In this document: positions 1-8,300 of the stretch, in pieces | How the letters are laid out: every line of letters starts with the position of its first letter | Numbering within the stretch: position 1 is the stretch's first letter | Source: Robertmurraya siralis | GTDB taxonomy: Bacteria > Bacillota > Bacilli > Bacillales > Cytobacillaceae | Assembly: GCF_005502275.1 (NCBI RefSeq) | Contig: NZ_SWLZ01000002.1 | Coordinates: 360,531-424,530, forward strand | DNA length: 64,000 nucleotides | Direction of reading: 5' to 3' | Notes under the pieces: model-generated | The model's input: only the letters and a program-made list of their open reading frames with translations | Databases searched by the model: none | Told to the model about the DNA's origin: nothing | Program-made: the position numbers and the translations under genes

Positions 1-346
1 CTCCCTCCAAAGAAAGAGGTAATCCCATATATGCCGACCATATCATGGAACATTTCCAGGATGCGGGGTTAAGATATTCAGTAAGGTTAAGCCATTTTGA
101 TAGACACACACGCTCAAACATTGCATTGAAAGCCCACTTGGTAACGGAATCATCCATAAGTGCGTTTATAATTTCATCGGGGATTTCCTCCCCACTGGCA
201 AGGTCAACCACCTGTACTTCACCGCCATCCACCGAATAACCAAATAGTAGAATTTCAAAATCATCACTCTCTGCATAACGGTAAACTCCAGACTTTTGAA
301 GGTTGGCACTACTAAATGTTTCAATATCAATAGAAATAGAATTCAT
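1..346 (-). CDS. Phage-type family A DNA polymerase, N-terminal part (runs off the left edge)
   Basis: The gene is read on the minus strand from an ATG at 346 and is still open at base 1, so only the first 115 residues are visible. They begin MNSISIDIETFSS, which carries the DIET motif (Exo I) of the 3'-5' proofreading exonuclease domain. They continue with phrases such as DDSVTKWAFNAMFERVCL, typical of the RNase H-fold exonuclease domain of phage polymerases of the PolA family. GGGCGG lies 6-8 bases before the start as ribosome binding site. It follows the DUF2815 gene on the same strand, the usual order of a Siphoviridae-type replication module (DUF2800, DUF2815, polymerase). Whether the polymerase is complete cannot be seen. 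The family assignment rests on the N-terminal domain only. Confidence 0.75.
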   Translation of the reverse strand, partial: MNSISIDIETFSSANLQKSGVYRYAESDDFEILLFGYSVDGGEVQVVDLASGEEIPDEIINALMDDSVTKWAFNAMFERVCLSKWLNLTEYLNPASWKCSMIWSAYMGLPLSLEG

Positions 347-418
347 ATATTACCGCCCTTTCCAATGCAAACGAGGTGGCAGAAGAACAACCTCCACCAC
401 CTCGTCTGTATTTATTCC

Positions 419-967
419 TTATGCTAGAAAATCATCATCATCAATAGTTGTGAAGTCATCAGCTGCATTGGTCCTTCCACCTAAAGGCTCTCCATCTCTT
501 ATCTTCTGGATGTTGCCAAGACCACATGCTACACCCTTATTGCCATTAGAGTTAAAAGCATAGAAATTTAGGGATACTCTTGCATAACAACCGCTGTAAA
601 CCTCGTTGCGATCCAAGATAGGTCTAACCGCTTTATCTACTATTTGGGGTGGCGTCTTGCTGTTGGCATTTACGAAATAATGTCCTTTATAAGCCTCATC
701 ATCTCGTTCTACATCACCATCTCGAAGTGGTAGCTTGATAGCAGCCTTATTTGGCTTTTTACCACCAAACTTTGCAATGCCCTCTTCAATGGCTGCATCT
801 ACTGCTGCATTGATAGCATTGATGGTTTCCTTATCTGTTTTGGGAATCAATACAGATACGCTGTACTTTTCCGCTCCGCCATTGATGGATACGGGCTCCC
901 AGCCGTGAAAGTAGCTAAGACGTGTGTTGACGCTTGTAACAACCTTAGTTCTGTTTTGATTATTCAT
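419..967 (-). CDS. DUF2815 family phage protein (ssDNA-binding-like)
   Basis: This 182-residue protein belongs to DUF2815, a phage replication-module family generally taken to be a single-strand DNA binding or annealing accessory protein. The family features are the opening TKVVTSVNTRLSYFH, the central KLPLRDGDVER and HYFVNANSK segments, and SGCYARVSLNFYAFN followed by KGVACGLGNIQKI. The acidic tail (TTIDDDDFLA) resembles the acidic C-terminal tips of ssDNA-binding proteins, which recruit partners. Its start overlaps the end of the DUF2800 remnant by 8 bases, so the two were co-translated. The gene looks intact, but the module upstream is truncated, so it is probably a relic. Binding of ssDNA is inference from the family and tail. 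Confidence 0.75.
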   Translation of the reverse strand: MNNQNRTKVVTSVNTRLSYFHGWEPVSINGGAEKYSVSVLIPKTDKETINAINAAVDAAIEEGIAKFGGKKPNKAAIKLPLRDGDVERDDEAYKGHYFVNANSKTPPQIVDKAVRPILDRNEVYSGCYARVSLNFYAFNSNGNKGVACGLGNIQKIRDGEPLGGRTNAADDFTTIDDDDFLA

Positions 968-1382
968 ATTCCAATTCCTCCGTTATTTCGTTAAATTCGT
1001 TTTTTACGTTTGATATATTCATAGCCTGCCGCTTATCCGAATTTGGAACCAGCGTTGGCTTGCCCGGTGGTTTATGTATGAGACCACCGAGAATTTGCTC
1101 AAATTTCTTTTTGCCCATCAGCTTCTGCATTTCCGTAAGGTTAATGAGACTCTGACGATAGATATCCTTATAGCCGTTTGCCTTGGCTGCTTCAGCCACA
1201 GCTTCTTCGTCCTTATATTTACGGATTGATCTGCCCTCGACTACCTTAAAACCGTGCCACTCTTTCCCGTGATTAACGGCAGTATCCGTGGCATAAGCAA
1301 TGATTTCATTTGCCCACTTTGTAAGGTCAGACAGTTTAGAAAGAACTTCTTCAATTTCGGAGTCCGGAAGTAGGGGTGGCAA
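960..1382 (-). pseudogene. C-terminal fragment of DUF2800 (phage PD-(D/E)XK nuclease-like) gene
   Basis: This is a 140-codon open frame with no credible start. The first usable codon is a TTG directly at the breakpoint, with no ribosome binding site. The residues (LSDLTKWANEIIAYATDTAV, HGFKVVEGRSIRKYKDEE, YRQSLINLTEMQKLMGKKKF, GKPTLVPNSDKR) match the C-terminal third of DUF2800, a phage nuclease family of roughly 370-400 residues. The catalytic N-terminal two thirds are missing. The frame continues upstream for only ten codons to a stop at about 1413-1415, inside sequence that belongs to the plus-strand gene fragment next door. The break at about 1380-1383 is therefore a deletion or recombination junction. 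Non-functional as a nuclease. Confidence 0.7.
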
Positions 1383-1610
1383 TTTAAAGACAATTATCCT
1401 AAGGCAGTGGGTTTAGCAAAAATCGCAGAGAAGCATTGGGATATATTTGGCAGGATTCAGCTCATTCGACTTAAAAAAGGTGTAGATGGTCGTGAACATT
1501 TCTATCGACTAGATATGGGAAAAACAACGATTAGGAATAAAGTTCGTGGCATAACATCAAATGAGGAACTGGATAGAATTTTCGATACAGATGCTGTACG
1601 AGAAGATTAA
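1374..1610 (+). pseudogene. 3' fragment of an unrecognised gene
   Basis: The open frame runs from about 1374 to a TAA at 1610. The coherent residues start near 1383 (FKDNYPKAVGLAKIAEKHW) and continue through DIFGRIQLIRLKKG, EHFYRLDMGKTTIRNKVRGI and TSNEELDRIFDTDAV. No start codon with a ribosome binding site is present, so this is the tail of a larger protein whose 5' part was lost at the junction with the phage remnant. The style, a basic and hydrophobic tail ending in an acidic helix, recalls the C-termini of large helicase or restriction-type proteins, but I do not recognise the family with confidence. Its codon usage is ordinary for the window. Confidence 0.4.
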
Positions 1611-1658
1611 ATAATACATCTATCCTGTCTCCTCAACCTCAATAAAAAATCTAATCTG

Positions 1659-1782
1659 TCAACTCGACCCTATCGTTTTCAGGGTAGTTGATATGTTTCC
1701 TCAAAGAATAAAAATGAGGGTTTCCCGACTTTAACATCCTCGGCAAAGTAGCCGTGAGCAAAGTTCAATGTCAGGAAACCCT
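1659..1782. repeat. Two imperfect inverted repeats, possible transposon-end debris
   Basis: Two stem-capable sequences lie in a row. TCAACT at 1659-1664 pairs with AGTTGA at 1686-1691, helped by ACCCT/AGGGT inside. AGGGTTTCCCGAC at 1717-1729 pairs with GTCAGGAAACCCT at 1770-1782 (13 bp, one wobble) around a 40-base loop. They sit between the truncated gene tail and the first copy of the long repeat. The layout would suit remains of an insertion sequence, but no transposase coding can be read, and a transcription terminator is an alternative. Low certainty on function; the inverted repeats themselves are plain. Confidence 0.35.
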
Positions 1783-1823
1783 TTATTTATCAGTGCTTTG
1801 AATAGCCTTATTTCTCCACCTGT

Positions 1824-2316
1824 ACCATAAGAATAATCATCTGCTAAATCCCACCTCTCCAACCCGCATTCCACCGTTCGAGTCATAATAAAGTTTTGCT
1901 ACAGACCCCTCATTTTTATCCAATTTTGGATTAAAATCGATCGTTTTACGAGCCTTTTTTAGCTGTTTTTTCATGGTTTTTTCGGAGTTAGAATAAAGTT
2001 TTGACATAATAGAGGGAAGAAAATAATGGAGATAAGAGATCAAGAGGAAAGATAAAAATATTGGATAAGTATTGATTTGTTATTGAAATAGTATTGAATC
2101 GAATATTGGAAAAAGCCAGTAACATCAATAGTTTGGGAACATTACTGTATTGAAAAGATATTGAAAAAGACATGAAAAAACCCGGGTTCCTGATGAGGAA
2201 AACCCGAATTTTTAATGAGTTTTATATTGAAAAAGCAAAGGTTTATTCTTACAGAATTGGTGGTAAAGTTAGCAAAAGTTTATTATGACTGTCAAGAGTT
2301 TATTATTGATCTACAT
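1824..2316. repeat. ~490-bp dispersed repeat, copy 1 (nested inverted repeats)
   Basis: This block is alignable over its length with 6030-6512, from ACCATAAGAATAATCAT through CCAACCCGCATTCCACCG to the GATCTAC end. It contains outer inverted arms: an AGTCATAATAAA..TTTTGCTA arm near 1884-1903 and its complement near 2270-2290, about 19 of 20 positions matching. It also contains weaker inner arms built on the same AGAATAAAGTTTTG word (about 1990 and 2236). A CGGGTT/AACCCG hairpin with flanking A and T runs lies near 2174-2213. Minus-strand frames inside it (such as 1837-2043) are carried along by the repeat and have no ribosome binding site. Nothing else is seen between 1611 and 2487. Confidence 0.8.
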
Positions 2317-2487
2317 AGTAGAAAAAGAGTTTCAGATATAAGAAAATAGATTTTCTACTTAAATTACTTTCTTAACCTTTTGGTACAAAACCCACCAAGT
2401 AAGTCATCATCCACACTACTTTTCGAGAGTGAAGTATTTTAGAACAAAGATCAGAAGAACCTATTAAGCATCCAGTCCGATCTTAAT

Positions 2488-3129
2488 TTAATTGTTCTTT
2501 TTCAATTTATCTATATGTCCACCTATTATGAACTCGAGATTATCACTAATTTTCTTAGAATCCCAATCCCACCACTTTATTGTTAGCCAATCCTCTATTA
2601 CTTTATCTGAATAACGTTTTTTTATAACTATCGCAGGATTTCCTCCAACAACTGTATAGGGGGCTACATTTTTTGTAACAACTGATTGTGCAGCAATTAT
2701 TGCTCCATCTCCAATTTTGACTCCAGGCATAATTGTTACATCTCTTCCTATCCATACATCATTTCCGACTTCAGTATCTCCTTTAATCGGCAGGTCGTCT
2801 AAGGTAGGTACATACATATCCCACCCACTGCCAAACAAATGGAATGGATAAGTAGAGCCATCCATTTGATGGTTCGCTCCATTCATAATAAAGGTTGTTC
2901 CTGGACCTATCGAACAAAACTTTCCTATAATCAGTTCATCACCTATTACTTCATAGTGATATAGAACTTGTTCTTCAAATGACTCTCCATGTTTACTATC
3001 ATAGTACGAATAATCCCCAACAGAAACATTTTTTCTTGTTATAGTTGGCTTAATAAATTGAACATTTTTATTTCCTTCTAATGGAAATGGAGTTTGTGGA
3101 TTTGGTCCAGGAAAATTATTAGCAGACAT
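2488..3129 (-). CDS. Vat-family (xenobiotic acetyltransferase) O-acetyltransferase
   Basis: This 213-residue left-handed beta-helix acetyltransferase is of the Vat/XAT type, which transfers acetyl from acetyl-CoA to streptogramin A antibiotics; relatives act on chloramphenicol. [63 protein letters not shown] and [20 protein letters not shown] follow the Vat(D)-type sequence closely. The catalytic histidine of NGANH, the hexapeptide-repeat coils and the C-terminal KWWDW cap are all present. Length matches the family (about 210). AAGGAGTG sits before the ATG. It is a single-gene unit facing the first long repeat, inside the accessory cassette. Streptogramin A resistance is the expected activity, but many chromosomal Vat-like enzymes have unknown natural substrates. 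Confidence 0.88.
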   Translation of the reverse strand: MSANNFPGPNPQTPFPLEGNKNVQFIKPTITRKNVSVGDYSYYDSKHGESFEEQVLYHYEVIGDELIIGKFCSIGPGTTFIMNGANHQMDGSTYPFHLFGSGWDMYVPTLDDLPIKGDTEVGNDVWIGRDVTIMPGVKIGDGAIIAAQSVVTKNVAPYTVVGGNPAIVIKKRYSDKVIEDWLTIKWWDWDSKKISDNLEFIIGGHIDKLKKNN

Positions 3130-3469
3130 AAACTCACTCCTTTATATCATTGTTTAAAGATGACTTGCTAATTTAATCACAACGAATTATTTCACACAGG
3201 CCGAGGCAGCGGTCGTTTTTTCCATTTCCCCTACTAACTGGTTAAAGTCTATTTTTTTATAGTCAAAAAATGCTTAATAATGTTACTCGAAGTATGAATC
3301 AATTAAGAAATGGATTAAACTACCATGAAAGATATACTTTTAATAGAGGGGCTCTAAAAACGGAACAGCTGTATCATCTCCAATTCTAGAACTTCTTCAG
3401 AAAAAACCATATTGAACACCAATAAAAAAGATATAATTAATGGTCATATTCTTAATTTTAATTTACATT
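3130..3469. other. Gene-free interval within the accessory cassette
   Basis: This is A/T-rich sequence between the Vat-like gene and the GNAT gene. It holds the ribosome binding site of the former. A 39-codon plus-strand frame at 3270-3389 has no ribosome binding site and no recognisable similarity. A long upstream spacing suggests that the acetyltransferase has its own promoter here, but I cannot place it convincingly. Confidence 0.4.
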
Positions 3470-4006
3470 TTATTCAAAAAACACACGAGGATATTCAACA
3501 ACTCCTGAAACTTTATCAAGGGTATTTCCGCCTAACTCCACTGCCATAAACGACTCGTCTGGCACTTCAAAAGGTGCTTTTATTCCCCAAGTGGATGCTT
3601 TTTTGAACCCGAACTTCGGATAATATTCAGGATGCCCTAAAACAACAACCGAATTAAATCTAAGCTCTTTTGCCTTTTGCAATGCTTTACTAATCAATAA
3701 TTTACCTACGCCTTGATTTTGATATTCTGGTAGGACAGATACAGGTGCAAGAGCGAGTGACTCTACAACTTGATCTTCATTTTTAATTTTTATCTTGGAT
3801 AATAGAATATGTCCCACTTGTTTGTTATCATCATTATCCATCGCCACTAAAGATAATTCTGGTATAAATACGTTTGAATTTCTAATACGAGACACCAAAT
3901 GATGTTCATTTTTATCACTGTGCTCCGCATTAGCGAATGCATTCTTTACCACTTCTTCAGTTATTTTATAGTCTTTCACCTGTTCTTGTTTAATTACTAT
4001 GTTCAT
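3470..4006 (-). CDS. GNAT family N-acetyltransferase (YhbS-like)
   Basis: This 178-residue cytoplasmic GNAT acetyltransferase resembles YhbS. The acetyl-CoA binding motif A is visible as LAPVSVLPEYQNQGVGKLLI (Q-x-x-G-x-G), followed by the AKELRFNSVVVLGHPEYYPK segment and FGFKKAS, a typical YhbS signature. The start at 4006 is chosen over an in-frame ATG at 4033 because AGGAG lies about ten bases before it. The substrate is unknown. It lies 36 bases after the alpha/beta hydrolase on the same strand and was probably co-transcribed with it, under the divergent TetR regulator. Confidence 0.85.
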   Translation of the reverse strand: MNIVIKQEQVKDYKITEEVVKNAFANAEHSDKNEHHLVSRIRNSNVFIPELSLVAMDNDDNKQVGHILLSKIKIKNEDQVVESLALAPVSVLPEYQNQGVGKLLISKALQKAKELRFNSVVVLGHPEYYPKFGFKKASTWGIKAPFEVPDESFMAVELGGNTLDKVSGVVEYPRVFFE

Positions 4007-4042
4007 TTCTTTATAGCTCCTGTTCAAGTACATATTTTTACT

Positions 4043-4906
4043 TTACTCTTTCCCTAGAAATGTTGTAATAACTCGGGTAAACTCTTCCGGTCTCTCTTTC
4101 TGTGGCCAATGTTTACACCCTTCCATTACATACAGCTCGGAAGCCTTCATAGCCTCATGTGCTTCAAACGCATGTTTAATAGGAACTGAGGTATCTTTTG
4201 ACCCATGAACGATTAATGTCCGTTTTTTAATTTCAGATAGATTTTCTGCCAACTTAGTTCTAAGTCCTGTGCGTGTAATCTCACTTCTCTGGAATGACAT
4301 AAATGCTTTACCAGCATGTGGTGCTTGTAAAAATCCATAAATTTCATCTACAAGTTCTTCTGATACATTATTAGGATTTCCAAATAAACTATTTAGCAGC
4401 GTCCACTTCACAAATCTTCTGCTTTTACTTGACCATTTATACGAAAGTTCATTGAGGAATGATTGTGTATACCAATAAGTGAGAAGATGATAAGGAAGTT
4501 TACTAAATAGCCCCCACGCACCTACTAATACTAGCTTTTCTACTCGAGCTGGATATTCGAGCGTATACCCAAGAGAGATTCCTCCACCTAAAGATAGTCC
4601 AACCAAGTTAGCCTTCTCAAGGTGAAGACGATCTATTATTTGATTCAATATATCAATGTAAAAGGAAAGTGAATATTCCACATTAGGTTTATCACTTTCT
4701 CCATACCCAGGAAGGTCAGGAGCAAATACACGGTGATTTTTTGATAAAGGACCTAATACCTCACTCCAAGATATATTTGCTGAATCAACTCCTGCACCAT
4801 GCAAAAGTATCACAGGAGAACCAGATTCTCCAGCTGTATAGCAATTGACATTTATATCATTTAATTTTAGTTTTATCGTTTTAATTTCTGGAAAGTTTCC
4901 TATCAT
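4043..4906 (-). CDS. Alpha/beta hydrolase
   Basis: This 287-residue alpha/beta-hydrolase-fold enzyme resembles the MhpC/BphD (C-C bond hydrolase) and esterase group. The oxyanion-hole loop HGAG, the DLPGYGESDKP strand, the nucleophile elbow GLSLGG (serine), the acid loop IVHGSKDTSVP and the late histidine in GCKHWPQKERPEEF give a complete catalytic triad. The start at 4906 follows GGAGG by nine bases; an upstream in-frame ATG (4948) lacks one. It is transcribed divergently from a TetR regulator, with 32-bp direct repeats in the shared control region. It is thus probably the regulator's main target, for breakdown or detoxification of a small molecule. Substrate not predictable. Confidence 0.85.
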   Translation of the reverse strand: MIGNFPEIKTIKLKLNDINVNCYTAGESGSPVILLHGAGVDSANISWSEVLGPLSKNHRVFAPDLPGYGESDKPNVEYSLSFYIDILNQIIDRLHLEKANLVGLSLGGGISLGYTLEYPARVEKLVLVGAWGLFSKLPYHLLTYWYTQSFLNELSYKWSSKSRRFVKWTLLNSLFGNPNNVSEELVDEIYGFLQAPHAGKAFMSFQRSEITRTGLRTKLAENLSEIKKRTLIVHGSKDTSVPIKHAFEAHEAMKASELYVMEGCKHWPQKERPEEFTRVITTFLGKE

Positions 4907-4958
4907 AATATTAATCCTCCACAGCATTTTAATAGATTCATGTTTCATCGCCTTTAAA

Positions 4959-5052
4959 TTATGAACTATTTTAACTCGTTTATTTCATAATATACAAAAA
5001 CTATTTTTTCTGCAACAACTTATGAACTATTTTTATTGTTTTATTACATAAT
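4959..5052. promoter_or_regulatory. Candidate TetR operators: two ~32-bp direct repeats with internal dyads
   Basis: TTATGAACTATTTT occurs at 4959-4972 and again at 5020-5033. Both copies continue with T-rich sequence to a closing ATAAT. The first closes as TTATGA...TCATAA (4959-4990) and the second as TTATG...CATAA (5020-5052). Start-to-start distance is 61 bp. They lie exactly between the hydrolase and tetR start codons, where a divergently acting TetR-family repressor would bind. Binding is inference. Confidence 0.45.
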
Positions 5053-5082
5053 TTTTATTAAACTAACAATGAGGTGAAGAAA

Positions 5083-5670
5083 ATGGATGGGTTTGAAAAA
5101 CGTAGGGAACAAAAGAAAAGAGACATTTTAAATGCCGCATTAGCCCTATTCATGGAGTATGGATTACAAAAGGTATCTATTACAGAAATAGCTAAAAAGG
5201 CCAATGTATCGCAAGTCACCATATATAATTACTTTGAAAGTAAAGAAAATCTAGTTCGTTTAGTTTTTAAGTTTTATGTTGATCAGATATGGGATGAACA
5301 AAAACATCTATTAGTTAATGACCTTCCATTTAATGAGAAGATTAAAAAGATTATATTTGAAAAAGGTATTGCCGCTAATCAAATAAGCGAACGATTTTTT
5401 CAAGACTTTATGAAAGATTATGCAAGTGGGCAGAGTTATGTTGAAGAAGTATATCAAAAGGAAGCCCTTCCACTCTTCATTAAACTTTTTAATGAAGGTA
5501 GAGAACAAGGATATATTGACTCTGAGATATCAGATGAAGCTATTTTATTCTATTTAAAGATGTTTCAAGAATATTTGCAGCGTGAAGATGTTGCCACAAT
5601 GACACTTCCAATTGCTGAGGATCTTACCAAGTTATTCTTTTACGGCATAGCAGGTAAGAAAGAAGATTAA
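5083..5670 (+). CDS. TetR/AcrR family transcriptional regulator
   Basis: This is a 195-residue one-component repressor. The N-terminal TetR helix-turn-helix is clear: RDILNAALALFMEYGLQK, SITEIAKKANVSQVTIYNYF, then ESKENLVRLVF. The C-terminal ligand-binding half (residues about 60-195) is family-typical in length but not in recognisable detail. The ATG at 5083 is preferred: the GTG at 5074 lies within the ribosome binding site GAGGTGAAG. Divergent transcription from the alpha/beta hydrolase and the paired repeats between them suggest autoregulation and control of the hydrolase-GNAT pair, released by a small-molecule ligand. Confidence 0.88.
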   Translation: MDGFEKRREQKKRDILNAALALFMEYGLQKVSITEIAKKANVSQVTIYNYFESKENLVRLVFKFYVDQIWDEQKHLLVNDLPFNEKIKKIIFEKGIAANQISERFFQDFMKDYASGQSYVEEVYQKEALPLFIKLFNEGREQGYIDSEISDEAILFYLKMFQEYLQREDVATMTLPIAEDLTKLFFYGIAGKKED

Positions 5671-5871
5671 GACCTTGTTTACCAAGTAAAGTTGGGTAGG
5701 AATTCTTAAATTAAGTATTTAATAAAAATGAAGACTTATTTTCGGAATTACTCCTTGGGCTTATCCTCGATTAAACCAAACAAAAGCATTTGAGAAAAAA
5801 CTTTACTGAGGGAATTTTCAAACTATAATTCAAGTAAATGTTCTTAAAGAAATATTTTATCAAAATAAGGA

Positions 5872-5908
5872 GTTGAATCTTGTTTTAGATTCAACCCTTC
5901 ATTTTTTA
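5872..5908 (+). terminator. Rho-independent terminator (after tetR)
   Basis: GTTGAATCT pairs with AGATTCAAC around a six-base loop and is followed by CCTTCATTTTTT. It stands about 200 bases after the tetR stop. The remaining interval 5671-6029 shows no coding. Confidence 0.65.
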
Positions 5909-6029
5909 TCTATATTTTCTCTCTTTTTTCTTTTAAGAACTTCCAAATGTTCATTTTAACGATATTCGGATCAGAGTCGGTAATGTTTATTTTAATTGAG
6001 AGATTTACTTTTTAAACAGACAATTTTCC

Positions 6030-6512
6030 ACCATAAGAATAATCATTTGCTAAAACCCCACCCCTCCAACCCGCATTCCACCGTTTCACTCATAATAATG
6101 TTTTGCTACAGACCCCTCATTTTTATCCAATTTTGGATTAATATCGGTCGTTTTTCGGGCATTTTTCGGCTGTTTTTTCACGGTTTTTTCGGAGTTGGAA
6201 TAAAGTTTTGCCATAATAGAGGGAAGAAAATGGTTGAGATAAGAGGTAAAGAAAAAAGATAAAAATAGTGGAAAAATTATTGAGATTATATTGATTAGTA
6301 TATTGGATAAACCCACTATTATCAATCGGTTTAGGTACATATATGTATTGAAATGATATTGAAAAAGACATAAAAAACTCGGGATCCTGATGTGGAAAAA
6401 CCGAGTTTTTAATGAGTTTTATATTGAAAAAGCAAATGTTTATTTTGACAGTATTGGTGGTGAAGTTAGCAAGAGTTTATTTTGGTTGCCAAGAGATTAA
6501 TATTTATCTACA
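6030..6512. repeat. ~490-bp dispersed repeat, copy 2
   Basis: This is the second copy of the block at 1824-2316, in the same orientation, with scattered substitutions. It keeps the CATAATAATGTTTTGCTA left arm (about 6090), the GAATAAAGTTTTG inner word (about 6200) and a strong hairpin ACTCGG...CCGAGT with flanking A5/T5 (about 6375-6413). The right arms GTTAGCAAGAGTTTATTTT and the terminal TATCTACAC are also kept. Together with copy 1 it brackets the Vat/GNAT/hydrolase/TetR cassette as a direct repeat. Overlapping frames on both strands here are repeat shadows. Confidence 0.8.
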
Positions 6513-6555
6513 CCACTGTTCTTTTAAAAAAATCTCACCCCATCTTCACCCCACG

Positions 6556-6805
6556 CCAACCCGCATTCCACCGTTGCCGTTTAAAATAAAGTCACGCTAT
6601 CTTTCCCTCATTTTCACACATTTTTAATCACGTTTTGCACGTTTTTCCGCCCTTTTTTCACACTTTTTGTTCACGTTTTTCTCGATTTAAAATAAAGTTC
6701 TGTAAGATTCAAATCAAGAAAAGATAGTAGTTACAAGGGTTTCGGGCATTTTGGGTACAGGACTTTATTTTAAACGGTTGAATATGGATATTGCGACTTT
6801 ATTAT
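6556..6805. repeat. Third, diverged member of the nested-inverted-repeat family
   Basis: It shares CCAACCCGCATTCCACCGTT with copies 1 and 2 and has the same architecture: AATAAAGT words, a TTTCCCTCATTTT core and poly-T clusters. CCGTTTAAAATAAAGTC at 6577-6593 is the exact reverse complement of 6762-6778. A second AATAAAGTTCTGTA word (about 6690-6705) pairs with TACAGGACTTTATT at 6757-6770, so the arms are nested. It ends at the 3' end of rlmCD and may act as its terminator region. Function unknown. Confidence 0.65.
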
Positions 6806-6818
6806 AAAGTACAGGAGT

Positions 6819-8204
6819 TTATTGCTTGTCTACAACCACCCTAGACATCCACGCCACACACTCCACATGCCCCGTATGCGGAAACATATCCACTGGCTGA
6901 ACTTCAACGGTCCGATAGCCCCCGTCCTCCAGGATTCGTAAATCTCGCGCCAGGGTAGCAGGATTACAAGATACGTAAACAACCTTTTTCGGCTTCATCT
7001 TGATTATGGTCTGGAGCAATGCCTCGTCACAGCCCTTGCGTGGAGGATCAACAACCAGCACATCAGCCTTATTGCCTGCCTCATACCATTTCGGAATCAC
7101 GATTTCGGCTGCTCCTGATTCAAATACTGCATTAGTAATCCCATTCAATTTAGCATTCTTCTTGGCATCCTCAATCGCTTCAGGAACAAGCTCGACCCCG
7201 AATACTTTCCTTGCCTTCTGGGCTAGAAACAATGAAATCGTGCCAATTCCACAATAAGCATCAATAACTGACTCTGTTCCTGTTAGTGCGGCATATTCAA
7301 GGGCCTTATCATAGAGCACCTTTGTCTGAATGGGATTCACCTGATAAAATGATAAAGCAGAAATGGCAAAGCGCACATCGCCAATATAATCATAAATCAC
7401 TTCATTGCCCCAAAGCACCTTTGTATGCTCGCCAAGGATAACATTTGTTCTTTTTGAATTAATGTTATGAATAATGGATTTGACCTTGGGCAAACGAGTA
7501 ATGATCTCCTCCATAAGCTGCTCTTGATGAGGAATATCTGGAGTCCGAGTTACAAGCACAACCATCAATTCCCCAGTTTGTTGACCATAACGGGCCATAA
7601 TATGACGCAGAACCCCTTTATGGGCACCCTCATCATATGGGCGAATGCCGAGCTTGGCGCAAATTTCTTTCACTATCTGAACTGCTTCATTAATTTCTGG
7701 AATTTGAATCAAACTTTCATCCGTATCGACAATTTCATGGCTTCTCGGTTTGAAAAAGCCCGCAATCAGTTGGCCATCTTTTTCGCCGACCGGAACCTGC
7801 GCTTTATTGCGATAATGCCACGGATTGTCCATTCCTAGAATCGGGTGAATTACAACATCTTCAAGTTTCCCAATGCGTGCCAGAACTTGGCGGACCTGAT
7901 TTTCCTTATACTTCAATTGTCCATCATAACGAATATGTTCAAGCTGGCAGCCACCATATTTATGGAGTTCTTCTTTGCTGATTTCGACCCGATATGGACT
8001 TTTTTCATACAGTTCTATTAGTCTGCCAAAGCCATATCCTTTATTGACTTTAATAACCTTGATTAATGCTTTTTCTCCCGGCAGACCATTAGGGACAAAA
8101 ATCGGATAGCCCTCAATTTTTGCTACTCCTGCTCCTTCATGAGTTAGATCTTCAAATATCACATCTATGTATGTATTCTTTTCAACCGGTAATGTACGTT
8201 TCAT
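6819..8204 (-). CDS. rlmCD: 23S rRNA (uracil-C5)-methyltransferase RlmCD/RumA type
   Basis: This 461-residue SAM-dependent methyltransferase makes m5U in 23S rRNA; the B. subtilis homologue YefA modifies both U747 and U1939. Residues 1-60 form a TRAM RNA-binding domain ([20 protein letters not shown]). The Rossmann methyltransferase half shows [37 protein letters not shown] and the catalytic cysteine in [11 protein letters not shown]. The Fe-S cluster region reads KYGGCQLEH: only one of the three clustered cysteines known from E. coli RlmD is present, so the cluster is probably absent. In B. subtilis this gene follows dgkB; here 8 kb intervene. The A/T-rich repeat unit lies directly downstream. 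Confidence 0.9.
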   Translation of the reverse strand: MKRTLPVEKNTYIDVIFEDLTHEGAGVAKIEGYPIFVPNGLPGEKALIKVIKVNKGYGFGRLIELYEKSPYRVEISKEELHKYGGCQLEHIRYDGQLKYKENQVRQVLARIGKLEDVVIHPILGMDNPWHYRNKAQVPVGEKDGQLIAGFFKPRSHEIVDTDESLIQIPEINEAVQIVKEICAKLGIRPYDEGAHKGVLRHIMARYGQQTGELMVVLVTRTPDIPHQEQLMEEIITRLPKVKSIIHNINSKRTNVILGEHTKVLWGNEVIYDYIGDVRFAISALSFYQVNPIQTKVLYDKALEYAALTGTESVIDAYCGIGTISLFLAQKARKVFGVELVPEAIEDAKKNAKLNGITNAVFESGAAEIVIPKWYEAGNKADVLVVDPPRKGCDEALLQTIIKMKPKKVVYVSCNPATLARDLRILEDGGYRTVEVQPVDMFPHTGHVECVAWMSRVVVDKQ

Positions 8205-8275
8205 CGATAAATTCCTCTTTCATTCGTCCTTCATACATGTGAGATTGTATCATACCTTTATAGGAAAATAAAAAA

Positions 8276-8294
8276 AGCTAACATAATGCTAGCT
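8276..8294 (-). terminator. Terminator of the mrp operon
   Basis: Read on the minus strand, AGCTAGC...GTTAGCT forms a short hairpin followed by TTTTTTTATTTT. It lies eight bases after the mrpG stop codon. Confidence 0.65.
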
Positions 8295-8300
8295 CTTCAT

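Noticed and set aside
1837..2043. 68-codon frame and its counterpart at 6086-6340, similar to each other
   Set aside because: The similarity reflects the DNA repeat; both lack ribosome binding sites, and flanking non-coding parts are equally conserved.
3270..3389. 39-codon frame upstream of the Vat-like gene
   Set aside because: No ribosome binding site, no known family, and the sequence around it looks decayed.
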